From Rhizorhabdus phycosphaerae (lineage in GTDB: Bacteria; Pseudomonadota; Alphaproteobacteria; Sphingomonadales; Sphingomonadaceae), in the NCBI RefSeq assembly GCF_011044255.1, contig NZ_CP049107.1, positions 4,089,001 through 4,153,000 on the forward strand: 64,000 nt of DNA. The letters run 5' to 3'. The notes under the pieces are model-generated. The model was not told where the DNA came from. It saw nothing but the letters and a program-made list of their open reading frames with translations, and made no database searches. Position numbers and translations under genes: made by a program. Below are positions 32,298 through 40,309 of this stretch, in pieces. The number at the start of each line of letters is the position of its first letter. Position 1 is the first letter of the stretch.

Positions 32298-35231
32298 TCA
32301 TGCGCTCACCGCGTCCCCGCGCAGATATCGGCTATAGAGCCAGCCGAGCCCGATCAGACTGAGACCGAGCGCGAGGAAGGAGACAATGCGTAGCAGACCT
32401 TCGGCACCCGACGCATCGACAAGGAAGACCTTCATCACCGCCGCCAGCATCAGCACCAGCGATCCGATTCGCCAGTCGCGCGCCCGGACGCGAATACCCC
32501 ACAGCAGGAAGCCGATCGCGGTCAGGATCAGGATCACTGAGCGGCCAATATCTTCCACTGCCCCCATCGGCTCCGGCGCAAGCAGGCTGCCACAGAATAT
32601 CTGCCGCAAGCTCGCGAGAACCAGGAACAGGATCGTGACCATCCGCAGGACCGCGATTGGCCGAATAGCGCGCGACATGATCTGAGGCGCGATCCGCTGA
32701 GCGAGCAGCAGCGCGCTGAAGATGATCGCCGCCATAGGCATGAGGAGGTTGGTGATGGGCCATGGCCCGACCGCCTGTCTCACCCACAGTGGATCGTGCA
32801 GCAACAGCGAATAGAAGATTGCATGGATCAGGGCCATCGCGACCGGCAGCAGCGCGGCCCACCACCGCAGCTTCATGCGCCATGCGGCCACACCGACGCC
32901 GAGCAGCAGCAACTGCCACAAGGTGCGCTCCGCGAGGCCGAGACTTTCGAACGTTAGCGCGTCATGAATAGCGAACAGATGCTTGTAGGCCATGTGCACG
33001 CCGATTATCGCCGCTGCTGCAGCGCCTGCGATGGCTGCGCGCCAGCTCACCGTATGGGAAAAGGCGCGCAGTCGGAACAATGCGATCACGGAGAGCAGTG
33101 CAGGCGCGAGCACCCGCTCGATCGACGAGGCGAGCGAAGGCAGGTCGCTGACGAGAAAGGGATCGCCGACCAGAGAGGCAACTGCAGACAGGAGCCACTC
33201 GCCGAGCGAAAGCAACGCCCACCCCCATGCGATGAGGCCCAGCACGCCGAATGCGGGCAGCAGTCTGGTCGCATGCCGAAGCCGCATTGCTTCTGCGACT
33301 CCCATCAGCCCCAAGCCGACCGTCGGCGCCAGCATATCGGCCGGCATGACTTGTGCCGCCGCACCATAGGCCAGCAGCGCAGAAAAACCGACCAGAGGAC
33401 GGGCCACCGGCTGATCCCATAGACGCCAAGTGAAGAACATCGCCGCAAGCGCCGGAGCCGCCCAACGCAGCAATGCGGACATCATGTCGGTCGATACCGT
33501 CAGGCCGAACAGCCGACTGGTTTCCATCAGTACCGGATCGGTCAGCAGTGCGAACACCGCGGCCACCACAACATAGGCAGCGGCGTTGCGCGCGAGCAGG
33601 GCGTCTCCAGCCTGTTCGGCGGTTAGCAGCAGTGCCGCAGCAATTCCTGCGATCGCGACCGGGGCGAGCCAGCCGGGCAGCGCCATCAGCGCGGCCAAAA
33701 TTACTGTAGTCCCGGCCACCATGGCGAGCGTGCCGAAGCGAAGATCGTCACGCGGTTCCGCACGGCGCCATCCCGTCGCCACGGCTGCAATCGGCAGCAA
33801 AGCGAAGGCGACAGCAACCAGTGCCAGGCGCGTATCGCGCGCCCATTCCAGGCCCAGAACCTGCCAGTGGCATACGGCATAGCCGCCGACCGACAGCGCG
33901 ACGATCCGCCCCGCCTCAAGCATCCCTCCATCGGTGCGCCAGAGCCGCCACAGCGCCTCGCTCCCGAAAATCAGGACGATGCCGACCATCACCAAGCCGA
34001 GATGCATCATGGCCGGATCGAGCCAGAGCGCGGTAAGGAGCAGCGCGGTCAAGAGTGGCAGCAGGATCAGCGGGCGCAGCGCGACCTGCCATATCGTAAG
34101 CGCGACGAACCCGATCGCAAGCAGCCCGTAGAGGCCCCAGTTGAGCAGCGCGAAACCGCCGTTCGCAACGAGCACTGCAAGTTGGAGCGCGGCAACGGCC
34201 GCCGCGGCGCCCTGCACCATCCATGCGCGATCATCATGGCGACCGAACAAGGGCAGGCCGAGGCCCAGCACGATCACGAGCATACCGACCGACGCCGTCG
34301 ACAGCGATCCGAGCCCACCCGCAAGGATAAGCAATGCACTCCACCCGGCGCCGCCAATCAGCGCGCTGATGCCCAGCCAGAACCAGCGCTGATTACGTGA
34401 CAGCAGGGTCAGCCCGCCAATGACGAGCGCTAGATAGGCGGCGAGCAAAGGAACGTTAAGCGCTGTGCTCTGCACGAGAGCGGGCGTCGCGACACCACCC
34501 ACAAGGCCCAGGACTGCACTGGGCACCCCGAAACGGAGTGCGAGGCCTAGCGCGAGCGCGGTTATCGCGGTCATCGCACCGAAGGCTAGAACCGGACCGA
34601 TCAGGTCATACAAATTAGCCGCTGCGAGAGTCGCGACATAAAGGCTGCCGATGCCCGCGCCGGCGAGCGCCTGGGCAACGCGCGGATCTTCGGCGAAAAT
34701 GCGGATGCGGCGCGCGGCCTCAGCTCCGCCGATCAGGCCGACGCCGAACAGCCATCCTCCGATCGTCCGGACCAGCGGCGAGAGCAGCCCCGCCTCGATC
34801 GAATAGCGCACAAGCAGTACCGCCGCGACAAGCAGCGTGATCCCACCTCCCCAGATCGGCAGCTTGCGACCGAACAGATCCTCAAAGCCCGATGACGTTT
34901 CTTCGTCGGCATGAGTGACAATCGGTTCGACCGGCCTCGCCACTTGCACGATCGTCGGACGCGGAGGGGCTTCATAAGCCGATCGCCGGGCGATGGGGGC
35001 GGAGGTGACCCGCGCTTTGGGCGGAGATGCCGACGGTTCCTCCGTTGTTAGTCTCGGCACCGATGCAGGCACACTGCGGATCTCCTGAGCTTTACGCATC
35101 GCGGCCTGCGCGATCGAGAGCGCCTCGGAGGCCTCGATTTCAGCTTCGGACAAACGGCGGCGCGTATCGAACAGCAGCCAGCCCATCACCCCCAGAGCCA
35201 CGAACAGGATCAGCGTCATTTTTATCCCCAT
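32298..35231 (-). CDS. DUF2339 giant polytopic membrane protein
   Basis: 977 residues. After an N-terminal helix (TLILFVALGVMGWLLFD) there is a coiled-coil stretch (RRLSEAEIEASEALSIAQAAMRKAQEI) and a proline-rich linker. Then come some 25 or more membrane helices, starting at the DUF2339 signature FGRKLPIWGGGITLLVAAVLLVRYSIEAGLLSP. Function is unknown; a role in envelope or cell-surface assembly has been suggested for related proteins. ATG 35231 is used; ATG 35219, five codons in, has GGGGAT before it and is equally possible. It is divergent from a TetR gene and shares a 21-bp operator with it. Confidence 0.85.
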   Translation of the reverse strand: MGIKMTLILFVALGVMGWLLFDTRRRLSEAEIEASEALSIAQAAMRKAQEIRSVPASVPRLTTEEPSASPPKARVTSAPIARRSAYEAPPRPTIVQVARPVEPIVTHADEETSSGFEDLFGRKLPIWGGGITLLVAAVLLVRYSIEAGLLSPLVRTIGGWLFGVGLIGGAEAARRIRIFAEDPRVAQALAGAGIGSLYVATLAAANLYDLIGPVLAFGAMTAITALALGLALRFGVPSAVLGLVGGVATPALVQSTALNVPLLAAYLALVIGGLTLLSRNQRWFWLGISALIGGAGWSALLILAGGLGSLSTASVGMLVIVLGLGLPLFGRHDDRAWMVQGAAAAVAALQLAVLVANGGFALLNWGLYGLLAIGFVALTIWQVALRPLILLPLLTALLLTALWLDPAMMHLGLVMVGIVLIFGSEALWRLWRTDGGMLEAGRIVALSVGGYAVCHWQVLGLEWARDTRLALVAVAFALLPIAAVATGWRRAEPRDDLRFGTLAMVAGTTVILAALMALPGWLAPVAIAGIAAALLLTAEQAGDALLARNAAAYVVVAAVFALLTDPVLMETSRLFGLTVSTDMMSALLRWAAPALAAMFFTWRLWDQPVARPLVGFSALLAYGAAAQVMPADMLAPTVGLGLMGVAEAMRLRHATRLLPAFGVLGLIAWGWALLSLGEWLLSAVASLVGDPFLVSDLPSLASSIERVLAPALLSVIALFRLRAFSHTVSWRAAIAGAAAAAIIGVHMAYKHLFAIHDALTFESLGLAERTLWQLLLLGVGVAAWRMKLRWWAALLPVAMALIHAIFYSLLLHDPLWVRQAVGPWPITNLLMPMAAIIFSALLLAQRIAPQIMSRAIRPIAVLRMVTILFLVLASLRQIFCGSLLAPEPMGAVEDIGRSVILILTAIGFLLWGIRVRARDWRIGSLVLMLAAVMKVFLVDASGAEGLLRIVSFLALGLSLIGLGWLYSRYLRGDAVSA

Positions 35232-35277
35232 TGCTCGACGCCTCTGCCTACCAGAAATTATACGGTGTGCAATTAAT

Positions 35278-35298
35278 AAATTAGACAGTGTCTAATTT
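35278..35298. promoter_or_regulatory. 21-bp palindromic TetR operator
   Basis: Ten-base arms AAATTAGACA and TGTCTAATTT are perfect inverted repeats around a single G (35288). The site lies between the divergent DUF2339 and TetR starts. A leftward -10 TATAAT is at 35262-35257, so the palindrome covers its -35 zone; repression of both genes is expected. Confidence 0.75.
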
Positions 35299-35315
35299 TG
35301 CGTTATTAGTGGGCT

Positions 35316-35924
35316 ATGGGCAGACGATCCGATCATAGCCGCGAGGAACTGGTCGCGCTGATCCTCGATGAAGGGCAGCAGCTGATGGCCGAAGTTGGCT
35401 TCGCGCGCTTCTCCGCGCGCGAGGTCGCGAAACGGATCGGCTATTCGGTCGGAACGATCATGAACCTCTTTGGCAGCGTCGACGGGCTCGTGCTGGCGAT
35501 CAACAGCCGCAGCTTCCTCTTATGGGCCGAGATGCTTATCCGTGCGCTGCAGGACGGCGGCGGAGACCGCATTCACGCGTTGGTGCGCGGCTATTTCGCC
35601 TTTGCCAAGCAGCACCGAAACTTGTGGAGCGCGATCTACGAGCATCGTCTGCCCGAAGGAATGCTCCTTCCTGCCGATCTCGCCGAACAGCGCGCGCGGC
35701 TGACCGACATCGTTATCAGCGAGGTTGCAAGCGCCCTCCCCACGCTCGACTCCGATAGCGCCGCAAGCCTTGGGCGATCGCTGATCGCGACTGTCCACGG
35801 GCATTGTGCTTTTGCTCTGAACGGCAGCTTTGACTTGCTAGGCGAAGCAGACCCAATGGCGCTTGCGACCGCGCGCGTGGACGAGGTGCTTGAGAGTCAC
35901 CGTAAGGCGCAACGTCGTCGTTAG
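35316..35924 (+). CDS. TetR-family transcriptional regulator
   Basis: 202 residues. The N-terminal HTH is GQQLMAEVGFARFSAREVAKRIGYSVGTIMNLFGSVDGLVLAIN, residues about 15-60; the C-terminal ligand domain resembles the TetR_C WHG type (LWSAIYEHRLPEGMLLPADL). The start is ATG 35316, 17 nt after the operator. Autorepression and control of the divergent DUF2339 gene are inferred from the shared palindrome. Confidence 0.9.
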   Translation: MGRRSDHSREELVALILDEGQQLMAEVGFARFSAREVAKRIGYSVGTIMNLFGSVDGLVLAINSRSFLLWAEMLIRALQDGGGDRIHALVRGYFAFAKQHRNLWSAIYEHRLPEGMLLPADLAEQRARLTDIVISEVASALPTLDSDSAASLGRSLIATVHGHCAFALNGSFDLLGEADPMALATARVDEVLESHRKAQRRR

Positions 35925-36168
35925 TTGGTCGAGCGGCGGAACTTCGACGCACTCTAACCGAAGGCCCGCTTCTAGGATTTCGAGTGACCGCAGCGACGGC
36001 TGATTTCCGGTCGCATTCCTGCCGGCCCTTTCTGCCTCTCCGGGAACGGCAGAAACCTGCCGCTGCCCGGCATTGTCTTTCCGGCCTTGCTCGGACAGCG
36101 CACGTCTTTTCCGGGCGGCAACCTCCACAGCGCATCCGAAATATCGCAACGATTCTATCGGGAAAGTC
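35925..36168. other. intergenic region
   Basis: About 240 nt with no convincing gene. A CGGCAG-AAAC-CTGCCG hairpin lies near 36045-36065 without a T-run. The right end leads into a sigma-54-like promoter. Confidence 0.4.
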
Positions 36169-36184
36169 TGGCGCAAGACTTGCT
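36169..36184 (+). promoter_or_regulatory. sigma-54 (RpoN) type promoter
   Basis: TGGCGCAAGACTTGCT matches the -24/-12 consensus TGGCACG-N4-TTGCW in spacing exactly, with both the GG and GC pairs in place. It predicts a transcript start near 36195, upstream of the ATG at 36229. Confidence 0.6.
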
Positions 36185-36228
36185 TCATGCACGAGCAGTT
36201 CGTGATCGATGATGGAGGGAATGGGCTC

Positions 36229-36834
36229 ATGCGGATCGATGGAAAGGGCAGCCATCATCTCGCCCTGAACAGGCAGGCCGCCGACGCCGCCGAGAAAGGA
36301 AATGGGGCGGGCAGCTCGTTCGCGGCGGCGTTGAGCGGGGCGAGCTCGGAATCCTCTTCTTCTGGTGGATCATCGTCTGGCCCAACAACGCGGGCGGACT
36401 TTTCGCACATGACGCGGAAGGATCTCGCGGACTGGGTCAACTCCAGGATCAAGAGTGGCGAGATGTCGCTCGACGGGAGCGAGGCCTTTGTCGGCATGAC
36501 GATGAAGATGCCAGTCAACGGCCCCTATACAGGACTGGACGACATCGAGCAGGTCGATTTTCTGCAGACCGCGCAGGGCCTTGCAAGCCGCTCTAACGAC
36601 GATGCAGCGCTACCAGGGGTAGCGCCCGCGCCCATCGTGCCTGATCCGGTCCTTCGAAGTCTTGCCGTGACGCAAGCGGCTACCTCGAAAGAAAGCCTGA
36701 CGGAATACGTCGGCGCGATCGGCGCCTTGGCCTCGCATGGATCGTGGAGCAGGCCCCTGCGCGATCAGAGGCGGCCATTCAACGACGCGGCAGGGCGGAT
36801 ACGAAAAGGGAGCGGCCGGTGGCCACTCCCTTGA
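36229..36834 (+). CDS. unknown 201-residue protein behind a sigma-54-like promoter
   Basis: Acidic to neutral soluble protein with no signal peptide. A serine/glycine-rich linker (about residues 28-50) separates an N-terminal part from the block TRADFSHMTRKDLADWVNSRI, followed by KSGEMSLDG and VGMTMKMPVNG. This block looks like a real domain, but I cannot name it. ATG 36229 has GGAGGG upstream. An in-frame ATG at 36187 would overlap the predicted transcript start, so it is excluded. Sigma-54 control recalls flagellar or nitrogen genes, but no such neighbours are in the window. The 3' end contains a hairpin that also serves the convergent gene. Confidence 0.65.
   Translation: MRIDGKGSHHLALNRQAADAAEKGNGAGSSFAAALSGASSESSSSGGSSSGPTTRADFSHMTRKDLADWVNSRIKSGEMSLDGSEAFVGMTMKMPVNGPYTGLDDIEQVDFLQTAQGLASRSNDDAALPGVAPAPIVPDPVLRSLAVTQAATSKESLTEYVGAIGALASHGSWSRPLRDQRRPFNDAAGRIRKGSGRWPLP
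36808..36830 (-). terminator. terminator of the small secreted-protein gene, inside the neighbouring coding end
   Basis: GGGAGTGGCC pairs with GGCCGCTCCC (leftward reading, one mismatch) around ACC, then TTTTCG. The stem lies inside the last codons of the convergent unknown gene. Confidence 0.6.
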
Positions 36835-36858
36835 TCACTTCGGTCGGGTCTTCGGATA

Positions 36859-37107
36859 TCAGCCGGCGGTCGTGGTCTTCGTCTTCGCCGCCGGGCTGTG
36901 CCGCGCAGGATGGGCTTTGTGCGTCGTGTGGGCGATATGCCGGCCCGGTGCCTGCGACGGGGTCATGCATTTGTCGGTGATGGTGCGCGAACAGAGCGGC
37001 ACATCGCCGGTCAGGGTCTGCGCGTTCGCCGCACCCATCACCAGGGTCGTGCCGAGCCCCGAGATCGCAACCGTCAGGGCAATAAAGCGAAGGGCTGTCT
37101 TCAACAT
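36859..37107 (-). CDS. small secreted protein, unknown
   Basis: 82 residues with a signal peptide (ALRFIALTVAISGLGTTLVMGAANA, then QTLTG). The mature part has two cysteines (PLCSRTITDKCMTP) and a His/Lys/Thr-rich tail (HIAHTTHKAHPARHSPAAKTKTTTAG) that could bind metal. ATG 37107 has AAGGATAGGA directly upstream. It is not recognised as a named family. A terminator follows. Confidence 0.7.
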   Translation of the reverse strand: MLKTALRFIALTVAISGLGTTLVMGAANAQTLTGDVPLCSRTITDKCMTPSQAPGRHIAHTTHKAHPARHSPAAKTKTTTAG

Positions 37108-37335
37108 CGTCCTATCCTTTCGTCCCGCGACGGCGAGGGCCATCGGCCTCGTCTCGCTGGCCGCATATTCGCCCGGACAGAAAGGATATGCACGTTAAGG
37201 TGCCGACAGGATTGCTTGAGAATGAGCTAGTAAATATCTGAAAGGCAACGGCGATTTCAGAACAGCCGGCGACCTCCGGATTAACGATCGCTCATCTTCG
37301 CACGTCACCCCCCGCGCCGGAAACAGCGGGCCGGC
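37108..37335. other. intergenic region, divergent promoters
   Basis: Holds the leftward promoter of the small secreted protein and, on the right, the upstream region of the haemoglobin gene. An AT-rich patch lies near 37215-37245 but no gene is supported. Confidence 0.4.
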
Positions 37336-37349
37336 TTGATGCAGGTCAA
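37336..37349. promoter_or_regulatory. FNR/FixK-type box upstream of the truncated haemoglobin
   Basis: TTGAT-GCAG-GTCAA matches the FNR consensus TTGAT-N4-ATCAA at 9 of 10 positions. It is centred about 68 nt before the haemoglobin ATG, leaving room for an activator site near -41.5 of a start around 37384. It predicts low-oxygen induction. Confidence 0.65.
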
Positions 37350-37409
37350 GGCAAGCTGCGCCGCCATCGCCGAGCGTGGGGCCAGGATGACGGGAGGAGG
37401 ACCGGAGAC

Positions 37410-37817
37410 ATGACGAAGATGACGCCGTTCGACATGGTCGGAGGCGAGACTGCGGTGCGCGCCATCGTCGATTGCTTCTACGATCTGATGGACGAGGAGC
37501 CGGGCTATGCCGAGCTCCGCGCGCTCCATGGCGCCGATCTCGATCCGATGCGGGCATCGCTGTCGGGTTTCCTGACGGCCTGGCTCGGCGGACCGAGGGA
37601 CTGGTTCGCCGACAATCCCGGCAAATGTGTGATGTCGCTGCACGGCGCGATCGCGGTCACTGCGCAGACGGCGCAGCAATGGGCCGAGGCGATGCAGCAG
37701 GCGATCGTCGAGTTCGGCACCGAACAGGGTCTGGAACCGGATTTCCTGCGTCAGATGGGGGATGCGCTGCGCAACATGGCGTCGGCGATGATCCGCAGGG
37801 AACGGGTTCCCGCCTGA
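37410..37817 (+). CDS. group II truncated haemoglobin
   Basis: 135-residue haem protein (GlbO type) that binds oxygen or handles nitric oxide in the cytoplasm. Visible: FDMVGGETAVRAIVDCFYDLM with Phe/Tyr at B9/B10 (F23, Y24), the family segment FLTAWLGGPRDWF, proximal histidine H78 in KCVMSLHG, and the group II Trp at G8 (W91). ATG 37410 has GGAGGAGG upstream. An FNR-type box 60 nt upstream suggests microaerobic expression. It is convergent with an esterase gene. Confidence 0.9.
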   Translation: MTKMTPFDMVGGETAVRAIVDCFYDLMDEEPGYAELRALHGADLDPMRASLSGFLTAWLGGPRDWFADNPGKCVMSLHGAIAVTAQTAQQWAEAMQQAIVEFGTEQGLEPDFLRQMGDALRNMASAMIRRERVPA

Positions 37818-37830
37818 GACGGGGCGGGCC

Positions 37831-38790
37831 CTATGCCGGCCCGTCGTCCGACAGCGCCATGAAGCGGCGCAGGGCCGCCATGCTCAGCCGCCGTGCCGCC
37901 CCGGCCAGGTGTGAATCCTCCTGCAGCTCGAAGCCGTGAAAGGCGCCGGGGAACAGGTGAAACTCGACCGGCACACCCGCGCGCGCCAGCCGCCGCGCAT
38001 AGTCCAAATCCTCTTCGAGGAAGAGGTCGAGCGCACCGGTGTAGATGAAGGCGGGCGGCAGCCTGGACAGGTCGGTTGCGCGGGCGGGGGCGGCATAAGG
38101 CGAGACATCGTCTCCCCCGGGCTCGTGCCCGAGCAGGGCCGACCAGCCGAAACGGTTGCTTTCGGCGGTCCACACATATTCGCCGACATAGGGATGCGGA
38201 TCGGACGACGTTCCGGTACGGTCGTCGAGCATCGGATAGATGAGGTGCTGGAAGGCGAGCCGATAGTCGCCCCTGTCCCGCGCCAGCAGGGCGAGAGCCG
38301 CAGCCAGCCCGCCGCCCGCGCTTTCCCCCATCACGCCGATGCGCGCCGGATCGATCCCGCGCTCGGCGGCATGGTCGAACATCCAGGCGAGGCCCGAATA
38401 GCAATCCTCGATCGCGCCCGGGAAGGGCGTCTCGGGTGCGAGGCGATATTCGACCGAGGCGAGCGCGCAGCCGAGTTCGGCGACCAGCGACTGATGCCGC
38501 AGGACCATCTCGGACGCCTTGCCGACGATATAGCCGCCGCCATGGATGTGATAGATCAGCGGCAGCGGACCCTGCGCATGAACCGGCGTGAGGATGTGGA
38601 GGTCGATGTCGGGCGCTCCCGCAGGTCCCGGTACCGTGACGCACTCGCGCTTCACCCGATCGTCCGGCGGCGACGGCGCCGTCATGGGTGCGTCCCGCAA
38701 TGCGCTCAGCCCTTCCGGCGTGAAGGCCATCTGGGCGAAGATCTCGATCAGCGGCGCGATCTGCGCATCGACGAGGTGACGGCTGCTCAT
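37831..38790 (-). CDS. hormone-sensitive-lipase-type esterase
   Basis: 319-residue alpha/beta hydrolase of family IV. The oxyanion-hole motif is HGGGY, the nucleophile elbow GESAGGG, the acid in YTGALDLFLEED, and the histidine in FPGAFHGFE. No signal peptide, so cytoplasmic. Typical substrates are short-chain acyl esters. ATG 38790 has GGAGAG upstream; a TTG at 38844 overlapping the upstream stop is possible. A GGCACG-ATTC-CGTGCC hairpin (38819-38834) sits between it and the upstream oxidase gene, with which it probably forms an operon. Confidence 0.87.
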   Translation of the reverse strand: MSSRHLVDAQIAPLIEIFAQMAFTPEGLSALRDAPMTAPSPPDDRVKRECVTVPGPAGAPDIDLHILTPVHAQGPLPLIYHIHGGGYIVGKASEMVLRHQSLVAELGCALASVEYRLAPETPFPGAIEDCYSGLAWMFDHAAERGIDPARIGVMGESAGGGLAAALALLARDRGDYRLAFQHLIYPMLDDRTGTSSDPHPYVGEYVWTAESNRFGWSALLGHEPGGDDVSPYAAPARATDLSRLPPAFIYTGALDLFLEEDLDYARRLARAGVPVEFHLFPGAFHGFELQEDSHLAGAARRLSMAALRRFMALSDDGPA

Positions 38791-38840
38791 GGGGCCAGGC
38801 TCTCCAATATCGTTCGACGGCACGATTCCGTGCCTTGGTG

Positions 38841-40241
38841 TCAAAGCTGGAATATCTTGCCCGGATTGAACAGGTCTTTCGGATCGAGCGCGCGCTTTAT
38901 CGTCCGCATCATGTCGACGGCATCGCCGAGCTCATCGACGAGGAAGCTTTGCTTCCCCAGCCCTATACCATGCTCGCCGGTGCAGCTGCCGTCCATCGAC
39001 AGCGCGCGGGCGACGAGGCGGGCGTTCAGCGCCTCGACGGCGTGCATCTCTTCGGGTGCATTAGGATCGATCGCGAAGACGACATGGAAATTGCCGTCGC
39101 CGACATGGCCGACGATGGTCGCCGGCACTGCGCATCCGTCGAGGTCCTGCCGCGTCTCCAATATGCAGTCGGCGAGGCGGCTGATCGGTACGCAGACGTC
39201 GGTGGTCAGGCCGACGGCTCCAGGCCGCTGGTTCATCGCTGCATAATAGGCCTCGTGCCGCGCCTTCCACAGCCTCGTGCGCTCCTCGGGCAGGTTGGAC
39301 CAGCGGAACGGCCCGCCACCATTGGCGGCGGCGAGATCGCGGACCGTGGCCACCTGCTCCTCGACATGGCGCTCGGAGCCGTGAAATTCGAACAGCAAGG
39401 TCGTCTGTTCCGGATAATCGAGCTTCGAATAGGCGTTGCAGGCGCGCATCTGGGCCGCGTCGAGCAGCTCGATGCGGGCGACCGGGACGCCCATCTGGAT
39501 TGCCTGGACGACCGTGTCGACCGCGCCGGCGAGCGCGTCGAACGGGCAGACAGCGGAGGAGATTGCCTCGGGAATGCCGTGCAGCCGCAGGCAGATTTCG
39601 GTGATGATGCCCAGTGTGCCTTCGGCGCCGATCATCAGCCGTGTCAGATCATAACCTGCGGCGGACTTGCGCGCGCGCCGCGCGGTGCGGACGACGGTGC
39701 CTTCCGGGGTGACGACCTTCAGCGACAGGACCGCATCGCGCATCGTGCCGTAGCGCACCGCGTTGGTGCCTGACGCGCGGGTGGAGGCCATGCCGCCGAT
39801 CGTCGCATTGGCGCCGGGGTCGATCGGGAAGAAAAGCCCCTGGTCGCGTAGATGGGCGTTGAGCTGCTCGCGACGGACGCCCGCCTCGACCGTGCAGTCG
39901 AGATCCTGGGCATTGACCTCGACGATCCGGCTCATCTCGCCGAGGTCGATCGTCAGCCCGCCGCGCACCGGCGTTGCATTGCCCTCCAGCGAGGTGCCGG
40001 CACCGAAGGGGACCACCGGAATCTCGGCGGCGAGGCAGAGCCGCACCAGCGCCGCGACTTCCTCGGTCGAGTGTGGGAAGGCCACGGCGTCGGGCAGCAC
40101 CGGTTCGAAATGCGCCTCGCTCGATCCATGCTGCCGGCGCATCGCTTCGCCCAGATGGAGGCGGTCGCCCAGCAATGCGCGCATGTCGTCGACGAAGGCG
40201 GCGGGCAGCGGCCGGCGAGAAAAGGGGGCAGGAGCGGTCAT
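38841..40241 (-). CDS. FAD-binding oxidase, GlcD/D-lactate dehydrogenase type
   Basis: 466-residue flavoprotein. The PCMH FAD-binding domain has VVPFGAGTSLEGNATPVRGG and PIDPGANATIGGMASTRASGTNAVRYGTMRD; the C-terminal FAD-oxidase domain has VGHVGDGNFH and the GSCTGEHGIGLGK signature. These enzymes oxidise D-2-hydroxyacids such as D-lactate or glycolate. GlcD, Dld2 and D-2-hydroxyglutarate dehydrogenase cannot be told apart here. ATG 40241 follows CTATGA by 7 nt, fitting a leaderless mRNA. It is followed on the same strand by the esterase. Confidence 0.88.
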   Translation of the reverse strand: MTAPAPFSRRPLPAAFVDDMRALLGDRLHLGEAMRRQHGSSEAHFEPVLPDAVAFPHSTEEVAALVRLCLAAEIPVVPFGAGTSLEGNATPVRGGLTIDLGEMSRIVEVNAQDLDCTVEAGVRREQLNAHLRDQGLFFPIDPGANATIGGMASTRASGTNAVRYGTMRDAVLSLKVVTPEGTVVRTARRARKSAAGYDLTRLMIGAEGTLGIITEICLRLHGIPEAISSAVCPFDALAGAVDTVVQAIQMGVPVARIELLDAAQMRACNAYSKLDYPEQTTLLFEFHGSERHVEEQVATVRDLAAANGGGPFRWSNLPEERTRLWKARHEAYYAAMNQRPGAVGLTTDVCVPISRLADCILETRQDLDGCAVPATIVGHVGDGNFHVVFAIDPNAPEEMHAVEALNARLVARALSMDGSCTGEHGIGLGKQSFLVDELGDAVDMMRTIKRALDPKDLFNPGKIFQL

Positions 40242-40248
40242 CGCCGGA

Positions 40249-40254
40249 TCATAG
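40249..40254 (-). promoter_or_regulatory. -10-like element (CTATGA), 7 nt before a start codon
   Basis: Leftward CTATGA lies 7 nt before ATG 40241 of the FAD oxidase, with no ribosome-binding site. Confidence 0.4.
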
Positions 40255-40309
40255 ACCGCCCTCTACCGATCGGCATAGCAACTGTGCGACAGTTTCGCCG
40301 AACGTCCGT

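Noticed and set aside
36073-36228. Longer N-terminus for the sigma-54-driven unknown protein
   Set aside because: It would place the promoter inside the coding region and lacks a ribosome-binding site.
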